DNA of 64,000 bases from Bacillota bacterium (GCA_023436305.1 JAEZJQ010000126.1:62001-126000); one strand, 5' to 3'. Shown: positions 1 through 9,186, numbered from the stretch's first letter. Notes: generated from the letters alone by a model not told the origin. A program made the numbers and translations.

Positions 1-1128
1 GATTTAGTTTTCGTCGGATTGGCCGGCATGATTGATCCGCCCCGCTCGGAAGTCCATGAAGCGGTTCGGATTTGCACTGGCGCGGGGATTAGACCCATAA
101 TGATAACTGGAGATCACCGGGATACAGCGGCGGCAATCGCCAAGGAATTGGGTATTGCCCGGGATGAAAGTGAAATCATTAACGGAAACGAACTGAATCA
201 ATTCAACGACGATGAATTAGAGGCCCGGATTAGCCATTATTCTGTATTCGCCAGGGTTTCTCCTGAGCATAAAGTACGAATCGTTAATGCCTGGAAGAAA
301 CGGGGCAAGATCGTGGCCATGACCGGAGATGGAGTCAATGACGCCCCGGCGTTGAAAGCGGCGGATATCGGCGTTGGTATGGGAATTACCGGAACCGATG
401 TGGCTAAGGGCGTATCCAATATGGTATTGGCTGATGACAACTTTGCCACCATCGTCTTCGCGGTGGAAGAAGGCCGGAAGATTTACAGCAATATCCGTAA
501 AACCGTCCAGTTTCTGCTTTCATCAAATCTGGGAGAGATCGTGACCCTCTTTGTGGGTACAATGCTTAACTGGACGGTGTTATTTCCAATTCATATCCTC
601 TGGGTTAATCTGGTTACCGATACTTTCCCGGCCCTGGCCTTGGGAGTGGAAAAAGCGGAACGGAACGTGATGCGCCAGAAACCGCGCGACGCGAAAAGCG
701 GCTTCTTCTCCGGGATAGTTGGGATTAGTATTGCCTACCAAGGTATTATCAAAGGGCTCATTACCTTGTTGGTCTTTTATATTGGTTTCACAATGTACAA
801 TCATCGCGTGGCTGTGACCATGACCTTTCTTACCCTGGGATTGATACAATTGGCGCATTCGTTAAACGTCCGCTCGAATACGCAGTCATTGTTTAAAATG
901 GGGGTGTTCTCGAACCGGTATTTAGTGGGGGCTATTTTGTTGGCTGCGTTTTTGCAAGTAGTGGTGGTTCTGTTACCCTCGCTCAATCACATTTTCCGGG
1001 TGGAGAGCCTGAATTTGATCCAATGGTTGATTGTACTGGCTGCAGCATTGTCCATCATTCCCATCGTGGAACTGGCGAAGGTGATTGCCAAACATATGTC
1101 GAAAGGGACGGACAAGGAATTATATTGA
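1..1128 (+). CDS. Cation-transporting P-type ATPase, Ca2+ (PacL/SERCA-like) type, C-terminal part
   Basis: The reading frame is open from base 1, so the 5' part lies outside the window; 375 residues are visible. Seen: the FVGLAGMIDPPR segment that opens the hinge of the P-domain, the MITGDH motif, the TGDGVNDAPALK hinge motif near residue 115, then a hydrophobic half with the M4-M6 type motifs SSNLGEIVTLF and WVNLVTDTFPALALG, whose Asn, Glu and Asp side chains bind Ca2+ in the P2A family. Known family role: ATP-driven export of Ca2+ (sometimes Mn2+) across the cytoplasmic membrane. The DKTGT phosphorylation site must lie upstream. A hairpin with a T-run 65 bases after the stop suggests it ends its transcript. 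Confidence 0.93.
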   Translation, partial: DLVFVGLAGMIDPPRSEVHEAVRICTGAGIRPIMITGDHRDTAAAIAKELGIARDESEIINGNELNQFNDDELEARISHYSVFARVSPEHKVRIVNAWKKRGKIVAMTGDGVNDAPALKAADIGVGMGITGTDVAKGVSNMVLADDNFATIVFAVEEGRKIYSNIRKTVQFLLSSNLGEIVTLFVGTMLNWTVLFPIHILWVNLVTDTFPALALGVEKAERNVMRQKPRDAKSGFFSGIVGISIAYQGIIKGLITLLVFYIGFTMYNHRVAVTMTFLTLGLIQLAHSLNVRSNTQSLFKMGVFSNRYLVGAILLAAFLQVVVVLLPSLNHIFRVESLNLIQWLIVLAAALSIIPIVELAKVIAKHMSKGTDKELY

Positions 1129-1192
1129 TAATCGGATAGTTCGATTCGAAACAAATATGATTTAAAATCTTAATTCCGGTTTATGCTTGGAG

Positions 1193-1232
1193 AGGTGGGT
1201 AGCTCGTCGTTTGAGCTTTACCACCTTTTTTT
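1193..1232 (+). terminator. Intrinsic terminator after the P-type ATPase
   Basis: An interrupted stem, AGGTGG-gt-AGCTC with GAGCT-tta-CCACCT, closes a seven-base loop and is followed directly by a run of T. It lies between the ATPase stop and the promoter of the next gene. Confidence 0.8.
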
Positions 1233-1255
1233 GATTTATAAACCGAATATATCCA

Positions 1256-1313
1256 TTGACAAAACGTAAGAGATCTTTTAATATAAAATACATACATCCC
1301 ATACCGGGTATGG
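1256..1313 (+). promoter_or_regulatory. Sigma-A-type promoter with downstream palindromic operator
   Basis: TTGACA (1256-1261), a 17-base spacer and TAATAT (1279-1284) form a near-consensus promoter. A perfect 7+1+7 inverted repeat, CCATACC-G-GGTATGG (1299-1313), falls just downstream of the expected start point, a typical place for a repressor to block transcription. The core ATACC...GGTAT resembles operators of CsoR-type copper repressors, but that is only a resemblance; no such regulator gene is in view. Confidence 0.7.
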
Positions 1314-1335
1314 TATATTTTAAGGAGGTTTCAAG

Positions 1336-1992
1336 TTGGCAAAGTTCAAAATAATGATTCATCGATGGTCCTGGCTGGTTCTATTTATTTTTTTAGTTGC
1401 CGGATTGTTTTACCCGATTCTTGGAATCGCTGCATTAATCTGTATGTTGGCGCCGGTAATCGTGGCTTTTTTTAAAGGGCGGATGTGGTGCGGTTACTTT
1501 TGCCCCAGGGGCAGTTTTAACGATATGATTTTGGCCAAACTGTCCCGGAGGGTCAAGTTACCGGCTTTTTTCAGAGCCACTTGGTTTCGGTTGCTTTTTC
1601 TGGCCGTATTGATGAGTGGATTTGCAGTTCAAATCTTTATGGCCCGGGGGAACACGGCCGTCATTGGGCAAGTATTCCTAAGGATGGTTTTTATCACCAC
1701 GCTCTTGACGATTTTGCTTGGGTATTTTTATCAGCCAAGAGCCTGGTGTTTAATCTGCCCCATGGGGACTATGGCTCATTTTGTAGCGAAAAAGAAAAGG
1801 GGCCAATCCGGAAACATCCATATTGTTTTTAAAAAAGATCAATGTAGCGGTTGCCAGCTTTGCTCACGCCATTGTCCAATTCAGATTGATGTGCATCGTT
1901 ATAAGGAAACCGGAATGGTGAATCATGCCGACTGCCTGAAGTGTCAGACCTGTGTCGCCAAATGTCCAAAAAAATCATTGTACGTCGCGTAG
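1336..1992 (+). CDS. 4Fe-4S binding membrane protein (NapH/CcoG-like polyferredoxin)
   Basis: 218 residues from a TTG start placed 8 bases after AAGGAGG (1321-1327). Seen: hydrophobic segments in the first 40 residues and again in the middle, two membrane-type cysteine motifs (WCGYFCPRG near 53-60 and WCLICPMG near 138-145), and two C-terminal ferredoxin clusters of the CxxCxxxCP type (SGCQLCSRHCP and LKCQTCVAKCP). This is the layout of NapH/CcoG/RdxA-type electron-transfer proteins, in which the clusters face the cytoplasm. The partner cannot be told from the neighbours. The palindrome overlapping the start of transcription suggests control by a metal- or redox-sensing repressor (inference). 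Confidence 0.85.
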   Translation: MAKFKIMIHRWSWLVLFIFLVAGLFYPILGIAALICMLAPVIVAFFKGRMWCGYFCPRGSFNDMILAKLSRRVKLPAFFRATWFRLLFLAVLMSGFAVQIFMARGNTAVIGQVFLRMVFITTLLTILLGYFYQPRAWCLICPMGTMAHFVAKKKRGQSGNIHIVFKKDQCSGCQLCSRHCPIQIDVHRYKETGMVNHADCLKCQTCVAKCPKKSLYVA

Positions 1993-2072
1993 TACCAAAA
2001 AACTAATCGCCATGATAGCGGAAATGGAAGGTCCCACACCACTGTTGGTGTTATATTTTTCATAATCCATGA

Positions 2073-2108
2073 TGAATCAGTTGCATAATTACTGGTTCAT
2101 TATTTTTA
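2073..2108 (+). terminator. Probable intrinsic terminator after the polyferredoxin gene
   Basis: TGAATCAGT (2073-2081) pairs with ACTGGTTCA (2091-2099), with one G-T wobble and a nine-base loop, followed by TTATTTTT. Stem GC content is low, so efficiency is uncertain. Confidence 0.5.
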
Positions 2109-2251
2109 TGATTGTTCCTTAGGGGTTTTTATAATATAATAGCGTTACAATCATTAATGGCCCAAAGATAGCCCCGGGATTCTTCGTGAATAAGTAATTG
2201 CGGTTTTTTTGTTTTATATGAAAAAAATTTACTTATTTCAGGATTATTTGA

Positions 2252-2401
2252 GTGATTGCAAAAGCCTCCGGAAGTTACCCAAGGTTTACTCGGCTGCCGG
2301 AGTCGGTGCCAGGCTTCACTACTGCTTCGATTGTAATCAAATTTTTGGAATTCAAGTGCGCCGGCACGTTGGAAAAATTCATCAAAGAACTGACGAAATA
2401 G
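2252..2401 (+). CDS. Small hypothetical protein (49 residues)
   Basis: A short reading frame starting with GTG, nine bases after AGGA, and ending in TAG at 2399-2401. It contains the segments PESVPGFTTASIVIKFLEF and GTLEKFIKELTK, whose amphipathic character and codon use look coding. I do not recognise a family. It may be the conserved 3' end of a decayed gene. The ribosome binding site of the following membrane protein overlaps its stop codon, and the two frames are the same, which suggests translational coupling. Confidence 0.35.
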   Translation: MIAKASGSYPRFTRLPESVPGFTTASIVIKFLEFKCAGTLEKFIKELTK

Positions 2402-2455
2402 GAGAAGATTGATATTTTAAGTAGTTTAATCGTTTTTAAACTGATAATATCCGTT

Positions 2456-3214
2456 GTGGCCGTGATGGCTTTAACGGAAATATCCAGACGGGTTGGACCT
2501 GCTTGGGGTGGTATATTGTCCGGTTTTCCCTTGGGGACGGGAATTATGGTCTATTTTATTGCAAGGGAACAAGGGCTTGCTTTTATGATCCGAGGAATTC
2601 CCTGGGGTATCGCCGGGCTTTCCGCTTCACTTGTTTTTTGTACTACCTATCTATGGATTGCCTTGAAAATCAGCCGACGTTTTTTATCCATATTGATGGC
2701 AAGTATAATCAGTTTTCTTTTATTCTTGGTGGCGGGAATATTGATAAGCAACTTAAAACTCAACCTGCCATTAGCGTTGATTTGTTTTCTGACAACTTTT
2801 TCTGGCAACATTATACTAGTTCGTAAAATGGTCACCCGGATGACGGTTATGAATAAAAGCAAAAGTAGTTTCAGTAAGATAATTATCCGTGGAATAGCGG
2901 CGGGAATCATTATTTTATTGACAACCGGTTTGGCTTCGGTTTTCGGATCAAAATGGTCAGGAATATTCAGCGCATTTCCTGCGACTTTATGCCCGCTATT
3001 AATTATCATGCATATTGAAAGTGGCAATAAAATGTTCCCTTTGGTAATTCGTGAATTTTCATTCAGTATCAGTACTTTAGCTGTATTCTTTATGTTTTGT
3101 TCCATATTATTACCGGCATTCGGCTTAAATAGAGGTTTTTTACTGGTTTACACAATCTGTCTTTTGTATCTTTACATTATTTCAAAGTTTCACAAGGAAA
3201 AATTTAAAACGTAA
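2456..3214 (+). CDS. Membrane protein of unknown function with an internal repeat
   Basis: About 252 residues, almost all hydrophobic, with roughly seven to eight membrane segments. Two segments repeat: GPAWGGILSGFPLGTG near the start and GSKWSGIFSAFPATLC past the middle, which suggests two homologous halves. The GTG at 2456 is the first common start codon, but the frame is open back to the TAG at 2399, and a further hydrophobic stretch (LSSLIVFKLIISVV) is encoded before 2456. With GGAG at 2401-2404, an ATT at 2414 would be well placed, so the true start may be a rare codon upstream. The role is unknown; a small transporter is possible. Confidence 0.65.
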   Translation: MAVMALTEISRRVGPAWGGILSGFPLGTGIMVYFIAREQGLAFMIRGIPWGIAGLSASLVFCTTYLWIALKISRRFLSILMASIISFLLFLVAGILISNLKLNLPLALICFLTTFSGNIILVRKMVTRMTVMNKSKSSFSKIIIRGIAAGIIILLTTGLASVFGSKWSGIFSAFPATLCPLLIIMHIESGNKMFPLVIREFSFSISTLAVFFMFCSILLPAFGLNRGFLLVYTICLLYLYIISKFHKEKFKT

Positions 3215-3289
3215 TTAAGAATATGGTCCTAAAACCGGTCCATTTTACAGACGGAATTCAATCAACTATAACGATATATTTTATTCGTG

Positions 3290-3322
3290 AAAGGTTTTGC
3301 CATATCGGCAAGCCTTTTTTAT
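3290..3322 (+). terminator. Intrinsic terminator
   Basis: AAAGG-tt-TTGCC pairs with GGCAA-g-CCTTT around an ATATC loop, followed by a T-run. It separates the membrane protein gene from the GntR block. Confidence 0.75.
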
Positions 3323-3475
3323 TTATAAATTGAAGTTTGAATAACTTATATCAAATATGGATTGAAAACTATGATCTATTTCAATCAAAAGATTCCAAAA
3401 GGTTTCTTCCGGTTTTACAAAAAAATCTCCATTATCCAATATTTAAAATTGGAAACAATATACACCTTTACATAC

Positions 3476-3508
3476 ATATCATACCATCATATGATCGTAA
3501 TATGATAT
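3476..3508 (+). promoter_or_regulatory. Nested palindromes upstream of the GntR gene, candidate operator
   Basis: A perfect 10-bp palindrome ATCATATGAT (3486-3495) is flanked by the inverted pair ATATCAT (3476-3482) and ATGATAT (3502-3508). FadR-type regulators bind short palindromes, and the site lies 25 to 57 bases before the regulator's start codon. Autoregulation is inferred. Confidence 0.5.
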
Positions 3509-3532
3509 TACCTTACATGATGGGAATATAAC

Positions 3533-4294
3533 ATGGACCGAATACGAATCCCTGAAATTAAACCATTATACGAGCAAGTAGTGGAATTAATCGAGGAAAA
3601 AATCCTGAGCGGTGAGCTTCGAGTGGGGGATAGATTACCCACCGAGAACGAGTTGACTACAATATATAAGGTTAGCCGCACCGTAATCCGGGAAGCGATG
3701 AAAACTTTAAAGGAAAGGGGTTGGGTTGAGACGCTGCCGGCTAAAGGCACTTTTGTGGTTGATCATGTGGCCAAAGGTGTAGGGCTTTCTTTTGATCGGG
3801 CGATACGGAATGCACCTGACGGCGGTTACAATTACCTGATTAAGGTTCGGGAAATTTTAGAGCCGGAGATCGCCGCTCTGGCCGCTATTGAAGCCGATAA
3901 AAAACAGATTGCGGCATTGCGGGATATCATTAAAAAAATGAACTATATCTTGAATACCGGATATAACATTGAAGAGTTTTTAAGGACCGATTTTTCCTTT
4001 CATATGCTTTTGGCTGAATCTACCGGTAACCCTCTGATAATGCTGGTATTGGACCCGATTGTCCAACTAATGCGGAAACAACAAGAATATTACTTATTGA
4101 ATGTCGAGGAGAGTGGCCATAAATCATTAAAATTTCATGAATTGATTATCAATGCGGTGGAAACACGGGATGCAACTGCAGCGCGCCGTTATATGTACGA
4201 ACATATCTATAAGGTACGAATGGATATTGAACAATGTTATACGGTTAATTCAAAAAACCATTCACCGGTTTCTAGGAGGGGTTCGGATGCTTAA
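3533..4294 (+). CDS. FadR-subfamily GntR transcriptional regulator
   Basis: 253 residues. The first 75 form a winged helix-turn-helix with the GntR signature (LSGELRVGDRLPTENEL, then SRTVIREAMKTLKERGWV). Residues from about 95 to 235 are the helical FCD ligand-binding domain, with conserved D-x3-H (DFSFH) and later FHEL and MYEHI elements that in the family bind a metal and a small organic acid. It sits first in a run of same-strand genes: its stop overlaps the start of the permease gene by eight bases. It probably senses the compound imported or degraded by the downstream genes (inference). Confidence 0.93.
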   Translation: MDRIRIPEIKPLYEQVVELIEEKILSGELRVGDRLPTENELTTIYKVSRTVIREAMKTLKERGWVETLPAKGTFVVDHVAKGVGLSFDRAIRNAPDGGYNYLIKVREILEPEIAALAAIEADKKQIAALRDIIKKMNYILNTGYNIEEFLRTDFSFHMLLAESTGNPLIMLVLDPIVQLMRKQQEYYLLNVEESGHKSLKFHELIINAVETRDATAARRYMYEHIYKVRMDIEQCYTVNSKNHSPVSRRGSDA

Positions 4295-5135
4295 AATACT
4301 GTTCTTAAACGGGCTTACCCAGGGCGCTTTGTTTTTTGTATTGGGAAGCGGTTTGACTCTGGCTTTCGGATTAATGAAAGTGGTGAACTTAAGCCATGGC
4401 GCTTTTTACCTGTTAGGAGGTTATATTGGATATTGGATATTGAACTTAACAGGGAATTGGATGCTGGCTTTGGCCGCCGGGGCAATCTTTATAGGCCTTT
4501 TTGGATTTTTCTTCGAACGGACCATGTTAACCCGGGTTAAGGGAGATAACCCGCAAACATTGCTTACCATTGCCCTGTCGATGATTATTGCCGATATTTC
4601 CCTAGCCTTGTGGGGCGGCCATCCGTTGACACTCCGGGTTCCCGAATTTATGAATCAACCGGTTACGCTTCTGGGAATAACCTATCCTGGCTTCCGTTAC
4701 ATTCTGATGTTTATCAGTATCTTAATTGCCGTTTTTTTGTGGTTCATTCTCTATAAAACCAAATTTGGCGCCGCGGTCCGGGCTAGCGTGGATGATCGGG
4801 AAACAATTAACGCTTTGGGTTTACGGATTGATACGATTTATACTTCCATGTTTGTGATCTCGGCTCTGCTGGCTGGTATTGCCGGAGTTCTCGGCGGCAC
4901 TTACCTTTCATTGAGCCCCGGTGAAGATTCGACCATTTTGACATATTCGCTGGTGGTCATCATTTTGGGCGGAATGGGTAGTTTACTGGGCGCAATTGTC
5001 AGTTCATTCATTTTGGGGCAGATCCTTTCATTCGGACTGGCTTTTGCACCTGAATATTCCATGTTTTTGGTTTTCGTGCCGATGGCTATCGTTTTGGCCA
5101 TCCGACCTCAAGGTTTATTCGGGAGGGGAGCATAA
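4287..5135 (+). CDS. Branched-chain amino acid-type ABC transporter permease (LivH family)
   Basis: 282 residues from ATG 4287, eight bases after AGGAGGGG; a longer in-frame extension would run through the regulator gene and has no ribosome binding site. A polytopic membrane protein with the LivH landmark (LTLAFGLMKVVNLSHGAFYLLGGY) near the start and the EAA-like loop (GGMGSLLGAIVSSFILG) near the end. It should form the translocation pore with the next gene product. In this family the substrates include amino acids, urea, amides and organic acids, so the family name does not fix the substrate. Confidence 0.92.
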   Translation: MLKILFLNGLTQGALFFVLGSGLTLAFGLMKVVNLSHGAFYLLGGYIGYWILNLTGNWMLALAAGAIFIGLFGFFFERTMLTRVKGDNPQTLLTIALSMIIADISLALWGGHPLTLRVPEFMNQPVTLLGITYPGFRYILMFISILIAVFLWFILYKTKFGAAVRASVDDRETINALGLRIDTIYTSMFVISALLAGIAGVLGGTYLSLSPGEDSTILTYSLVVIILGGMGSLLGAIVSSFILGQILSFGLAFAPEYSMFLVFVPMAIVLAIRPQGLFGRGA

Positions 5136-6112
5136 TGTTGAACATAAACAATCAGTGCAAGCGCATTTTCGGCCTCATTATAGTGATTTTGTTGATTTTG
5201 CTTCCCTTCTATGCGTCACAGTATACGGTAACCACTTTTGTCAGGATTATTTATTTCAGTTTTCTGGCATTGAGCGTTGGAATACTCGTTGGACAAGGTG
5301 GTATGGTCAGTCTTACGCAAACAGCCTTCTTTGGCCTTACCGGTTACGTAATCGGTCTTTTAGGGGTGGAGCGGGGGTTTTCGTTTCCGATCCCTGAAGT
5401 GGCGGGTATTCTTGCGGTTTTAATTATGGCGATGACTTTTGGGATTGTGGTGATGCGCACCCACCAGATAGTATTCCTGATGTTAACATTGGCGTTGGGG
5501 CAGATTTGCTGGGCGTTTGCTCGGCAGAATACCAGCCTCCTGCATGGGTGGGCGGGCATCCGCGGTATCCGGCCGCTGACTGTGCTTGGTATAAATTTCG
5601 CCAATGAAGCCAATTTCTATTGGGCCGCGCTGATGATATTCGGCTTGGGGATTTTTATCATGTGGCGCCTCGTAAAATCACCATTCGGCTTGATATTGAA
5701 CGGTATCCGGGAAAGCCCCCGGCGTATGACGGCGCTTGGATATTCTGTATTTTGGATTAGAGTGGCGGTATTTATAATTGCTGCCTTGTATGCGGGAATC
5801 GGTGGTATCTTGAGCGTCTATTCCACAGGGATTATTACACCCACTACCATACAGCTGAGCCGCACTATCTGGGTGTTGCTGGTGGTTATTTTAGGAGGGG
5901 CGAATTATTTCTGGGGCCCGGTAATCGGTACGGCCATCGCCGTTTGGCTCGATGTTATCATCAGCCAGATTACGCCTCGTTATAATACTGTAATCGGCAT
6001 TATCTTTTTGGCAGTCGTCCTGTTAACCCCGAATGGCATTTTAGGATGGCTCGCCGGAATGAAAAAAGGACTCAAACTGTCATTACTAAAAAAACAGCGA
6101 GAAAAACCATAA
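5135..6112 (+). CDS. Branched-chain amino acid-type ABC transporter permease (LivM family)
   Basis: 325 residues; its ATG overlaps the previous stop (TAATG), a sign of translational coupling. Multiple membrane segments, the N-terminal motif GILVGQGGMVSLTQTAFFGLTGY typical of LivM, and the C-terminal coupling loop GGANYFWGPVIGTA. It pairs with the LivH-type subunit. The 138 bases before the next gene hold no other reading frame, only the next gene's ribosome binding site. Confidence 0.92.
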   Translation: MLNINNQCKRIFGLIIVILLILLPFYASQYTVTTFVRIIYFSFLALSVGILVGQGGMVSLTQTAFFGLTGYVIGLLGVERGFSFPIPEVAGILAVLIMAMTFGIVVMRTHQIVFLMLTLALGQICWAFARQNTSLLHGWAGIRGIRPLTVLGINFANEANFYWAALMIFGLGIFIMWRLVKSPFGLILNGIRESPRRMTALGYSVFWIRVAVFIIAALYAGIGGILSVYSTGIITPTTIQLSRTIWVLLVVILGGANYFWGPVIGTAIAVWLDVIISQITPRYNTVIGIIFLAVVLLTPNGILGWLAGMKKGLKLSLLKKQREKP

Positions 6113-6250
6113 GCGATGGCGGGCAAGTTCGATGAAACACCACGGGAACGCTTTTTTGACCCAGTGAAAGGAGTGATGCCTGGAAAACTCTGTAGATTCA
6201 TTACGAATTTGGTTCCGCAATGAACAACATTATTTAGGGAGTGAGTAAAA

Positions 6251-7579
6251 TTGTTTGCGAAAATATCCAAAAGAGTAATGCCGTTATTTATCGTCTCTGT
6301 CATGGTTTTTGCGGTATTTGCCACTGGTTACAAGATTGATTCAGCGGGATCATCGGATATTAAAATAGGGTTTATCAGCGCATTTACGGGTGTATTTTCT
6401 ACGTTCGGCGAAATGCAGAAAGAAGGCGCCGTTTTGGCGCTGGAAGAGGTTAAGTATCAAGTTGCCGGGAAAAAAATCAATGTAATTTATGCCGATGACC
6501 AACTTGATAACGATCAGGCGGTTAACAAAGCCAAACAGCTTGTGCAGCAAGATAAGATTGATATCCTTACCGGGCTGGTCTCCGGCGATGAAGGTCTTTC
6601 TGTGGGTGATTACATGAAAGACAAGAAAATTCCGGTTATTCCCATGTACGCCGCTTCGGAGGACATGACTATGCGTGAGTGGTATCCTTATATTTTGCGG
6701 CCGACCTGGACCGGCGCGCAGCCGATGGATCCCTTTGGTTACTGGCTGGCCAAGGTAAAAGGGTATAAAAAGATTTATATGATTGGCGAGGACTACTCTT
6801 ACCCATATAACCAGGGGAATGGTTTTAAACGTGGTTTTTATCGCGGCGGCGGTCTTGAGGTTAAGACGGTCTGGCATCCGGTGCCCACCTCCGATTACTC
6901 GTCGATTATTGCCGCAATTCCTTTAAATGCTGGTTATGATGCGGTCATGTATAACGGCGCCGGTTCCGATGCGGTTGCCTTTGTCAAACAATATGTGGAG
7001 TTGGGCATGCTGAAAAAAATTCCATTAATCGGCCAATCAAATACCTTTGAGAAACCCGATCTTGATTCAATGCCCAAGGAAATTGCCGGTGCTCTTTCCG
7101 CCCATTTAACCACCGACGATCTCAGTACTCCCGAATGGGTTAAATTTAGTAAAGCCTTTGTCAAACGCTGGGGCCATACTCCCTCCGCCGCTTCCGTATT
7201 TGCCTATGATTGTATGCGGATGATTTTACGCGGAATTGCGAAAGTAAATGGCAATGTATCCAATAATGCCGCTCTAGTTAAGGCCATGCACGATGTCAAT
7301 ATGTCCGATTCACCCCGTGGTCCTGTTCGTATGGACCAATATAATGCCGCTGTTGTGAACGTGTATATCCGGGAAGTGGCCAAAGATAAAAACGGCAATC
7401 TTTATAATAAAGGATTGTTCACAATTAAGAACGTTAGCCAGTTCGGCCCGTATGATTCCAAACTCTATATGAAGCAACATGCGGATTCCAGAAGTTACCC
7501 ACCCGACAAACGTTCAGAGATGCCCGCTGAAATGCTTAAAGTGGACGAGGATTATAAATTCCTGCCGTTTGGCAAGTAA
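6251..7579 (+). CDS. Periplasmic-type ligand-binding protein of a LivK-like ABC importer
   Basis: 442 residues from a TTG start preceded by AGGGAGTGAG. An N-terminal hydrophobic segment (residues 10-26) looks like a signal peptide; no lipobox cysteine is visible, so a membrane-retained signal anchor is possible. The mature part has the type I fold features of the LivK family (IGFISAFTGVFSTFGEMQ, then NDQAVNKAKQLVQQDKID). At 442 residues it is longer than LivK itself but normal for this group. Within the operon it would deliver the ligand to the LivH/LivM pair. The ligand is not known. Confidence 0.9.
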   Translation: MFAKISKRVMPLFIVSVMVFAVFATGYKIDSAGSSDIKIGFISAFTGVFSTFGEMQKEGAVLALEEVKYQVAGKKINVIYADDQLDNDQAVNKAKQLVQQDKIDILTGLVSGDEGLSVGDYMKDKKIPVIPMYAASEDMTMREWYPYILRPTWTGAQPMDPFGYWLAKVKGYKKIYMIGEDYSYPYNQGNGFKRGFYRGGGLEVKTVWHPVPTSDYSSIIAAIPLNAGYDAVMYNGAGSDAVAFVKQYVELGMLKKIPLIGQSNTFEKPDLDSMPKEIAGALSAHLTTDDLSTPEWVKFSKAFVKRWGHTPSAASVFAYDCMRMILRGIAKVNGNVSNNAALVKAMHDVNMSDSPRGPVRMDQYNAAVVNVYIREVAKDKNGNLYNKGLFTIKNVSQFGPYDSKLYMKQHADSRSYPPDKRSEMPAEMLKVDEDYKFLPFGK

Positions 7580-7624
7580 TACCCCGTTAAATCATAGTCA
7601 AATCTGTTTAAGGAGCCAATTACA

Positions 7625-8398
7625 ATGAATCGACCAGATCAAAAGCACGCTTTAGTAACCACGAACGTATCCAAAAATTTCGGAGGAGTCCAGGCCGTCC
7701 GCTCGGTAAACCTTGTCGTTCCGGTTGGTGAAAGGCGTGCGTTGATCGGGCCGAATGGTGCCGGCAAATCAACATTGTTTAATTTGATTGCCGGTGAATT
7801 AATTCCCGATCAAGGCAAGGTCGAAGTTTTTGGTGCTGATGTTACCAAAAAATCAATCCAGGAGCGGGCACGAATGGGCTTGGGACGCACTTATCAAATC
7901 TCACAGTTATTTTTGAACCTCACAGTGGAAGAGAACTTGTTTTTAGCCGGTGTGTCCCATACCGGGATTGAATGCTCCCTTTTCAAACGCTGGAATAAAT
8001 ATTACAAAGAACTTGATTGGGCGCATCAAGTGGCTGAAGATGTTAAGCTTAGTGATTATTTAAAAAACCGGGTTTCAGAATTATCTCACGGCCTCCAACG
8101 GCAGCTCGAAGTGGGCATGGCCATGGCTATGCGACCGAAATTGGTCATGCTCGACGAGCCTGCCGCCGGTCTTTCTCCTTCCGAACGGCATACATTGACC
8201 TTATTAATTAAATCCTTACCGGCGGATATCACCCTGATTATCATCGAGCATGATATGGAGATTGTCCTGGAGATCGCGGATCGTATCAGTGTATTACACC
8301 ACGGGGCATTGATTGCCGAGGATACGCCCGAAGGAATCAAAGCCAATCAAGAGGTTCAAAAGATATATCTTGGAAGCGCCGTTGCAGACGTACGATGA
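7625..8398 (+). CDS. LivG-type ABC transporter ATP-binding protein
   Basis: 257 residues with Walker A GPNGAGKST near 40, Q-loop region GLGRTYQISQLF, a signature ELSHGLQRQLEVGMAMA in which the usual LSGGQ is LSHGL, Walker B LVMLDEP, and the switch histidine in IIIEHDM. The LSHG form is common in LivG proteins. It works with the LivF-type subunit encoded 50 bases downstream. Confidence 0.93.
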   Translation: MNRPDQKHALVTTNVSKNFGGVQAVRSVNLVVPVGERRALIGPNGAGKSTLFNLIAGELIPDQGKVEVFGADVTKKSIQERARMGLGRTYQISQLFLNLTVEENLFLAGVSHTGIECSLFKRWNKYYKELDWAHQVAEDVKLSDYLKNRVSELSHGLQRQLEVGMAMAMRPKLVMLDEPAAGLSPSERHTLTLLIKSLPADITLIIIEHDMEIVLEIADRISVLHHGALIAEDTPEGIKANQEVQKIYLGSAVADVR

Positions 8399-8448
8399 AA
8401 ACTTTTGTGGCGCATCGCGCACCATATTAAGACTTGGAGGATACTCTG

Positions 8449-9168
8449 ATGGCAGATTCAACAAAGGAAGTTCGATTAGAAATTACCGATCTGAATGCCT
8501 ATTATGGCGATAGCCATGTATTGCAAGGCTGTTCTCTTACTGTCGGACAAGAATGCGTGGCGGTCCTCGGCCGCAATGGAATGGGAAAAACCACCTTATT
8601 AAGAGCCATTATGGGTTTGACTCCTCCAAAGTCAGGCAATATCCGTTGGAAAGACGAAGAAATCTCCGGTAAAAAGCCCTTTGAAATCGCCGGTAAAGGA
8701 ATCGGTTATGTTCCCCAGGGGCGGCGGCTTTTTCCTTCGCTATCGGTGGAGGAACATTTGACTTTAACCTATCGTAAGACCCGAAACGCCAATGAATGGA
8801 CCCCCAAAAAAGTATTTGAGCTTTTTCCGGAATTGGATGCCCGGCGTAAGATCGGCGGTACCCGCCTAAGCGGCGGTGAACAGCAAATGTTGGCGATTGG
8901 ACGCGCTTTGGTGACTAATCCCGATATCATTCTCCTGGACGAACCTTCCGAAGGATTGTCGCCGGTGGCCAATGACAGGGTGATTGAGATTAGCCGCGAA
9001 TTGTTGAAAAACAATATCTCCCTTTTGTTGGTTGAACAAAACATCCGCGTGGCTGAAGCTTTAGCCGAAAGAGTATATATCATTCTGAGCGGAAAGACCG
9101 CTTATGAGTCCGATGCTGGACAGTTTTTGGATAATCCGGATTTACGCCAAAAGTACCTTGGCGTTTAG
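8449..9168 (+). CDS. LivF-type ABC transporter ATP-binding protein
   Basis: 239 residues from ATG 8449, eight bases after GGAGG; a TTG 15 bases upstream overlaps that ribosome binding site and is unlikely. Walker A GRNGMGKTT, Q-loop YVPQGRRLF, signature RLSGGEQQMLAIGRAL, Walker B IILLDEPSEGL, and LLVEQN in place of the switch region, as usual in LivF. With LivG it forms the ATPase heterodimer that drives import. Confidence 0.93.
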   Translation: MADSTKEVRLEITDLNAYYGDSHVLQGCSLTVGQECVAVLGRNGMGKTTLLRAIMGLTPPKSGNIRWKDEEISGKKPFEIAGKGIGYVPQGRRLFPSLSVEEHLTLTYRKTRNANEWTPKKVFELFPELDARRKIGGTRLSGGEQQMLAIGRALVTNPDIILLDEPSEGLSPVANDRVIEISRELLKNNISLLLVEQNIRVAEALAERVYIILSGKTAYESDAGQFLDNPDLRQKYLGV

Positions 9169-9186
9169 GGGAAATGGAGAACAACA

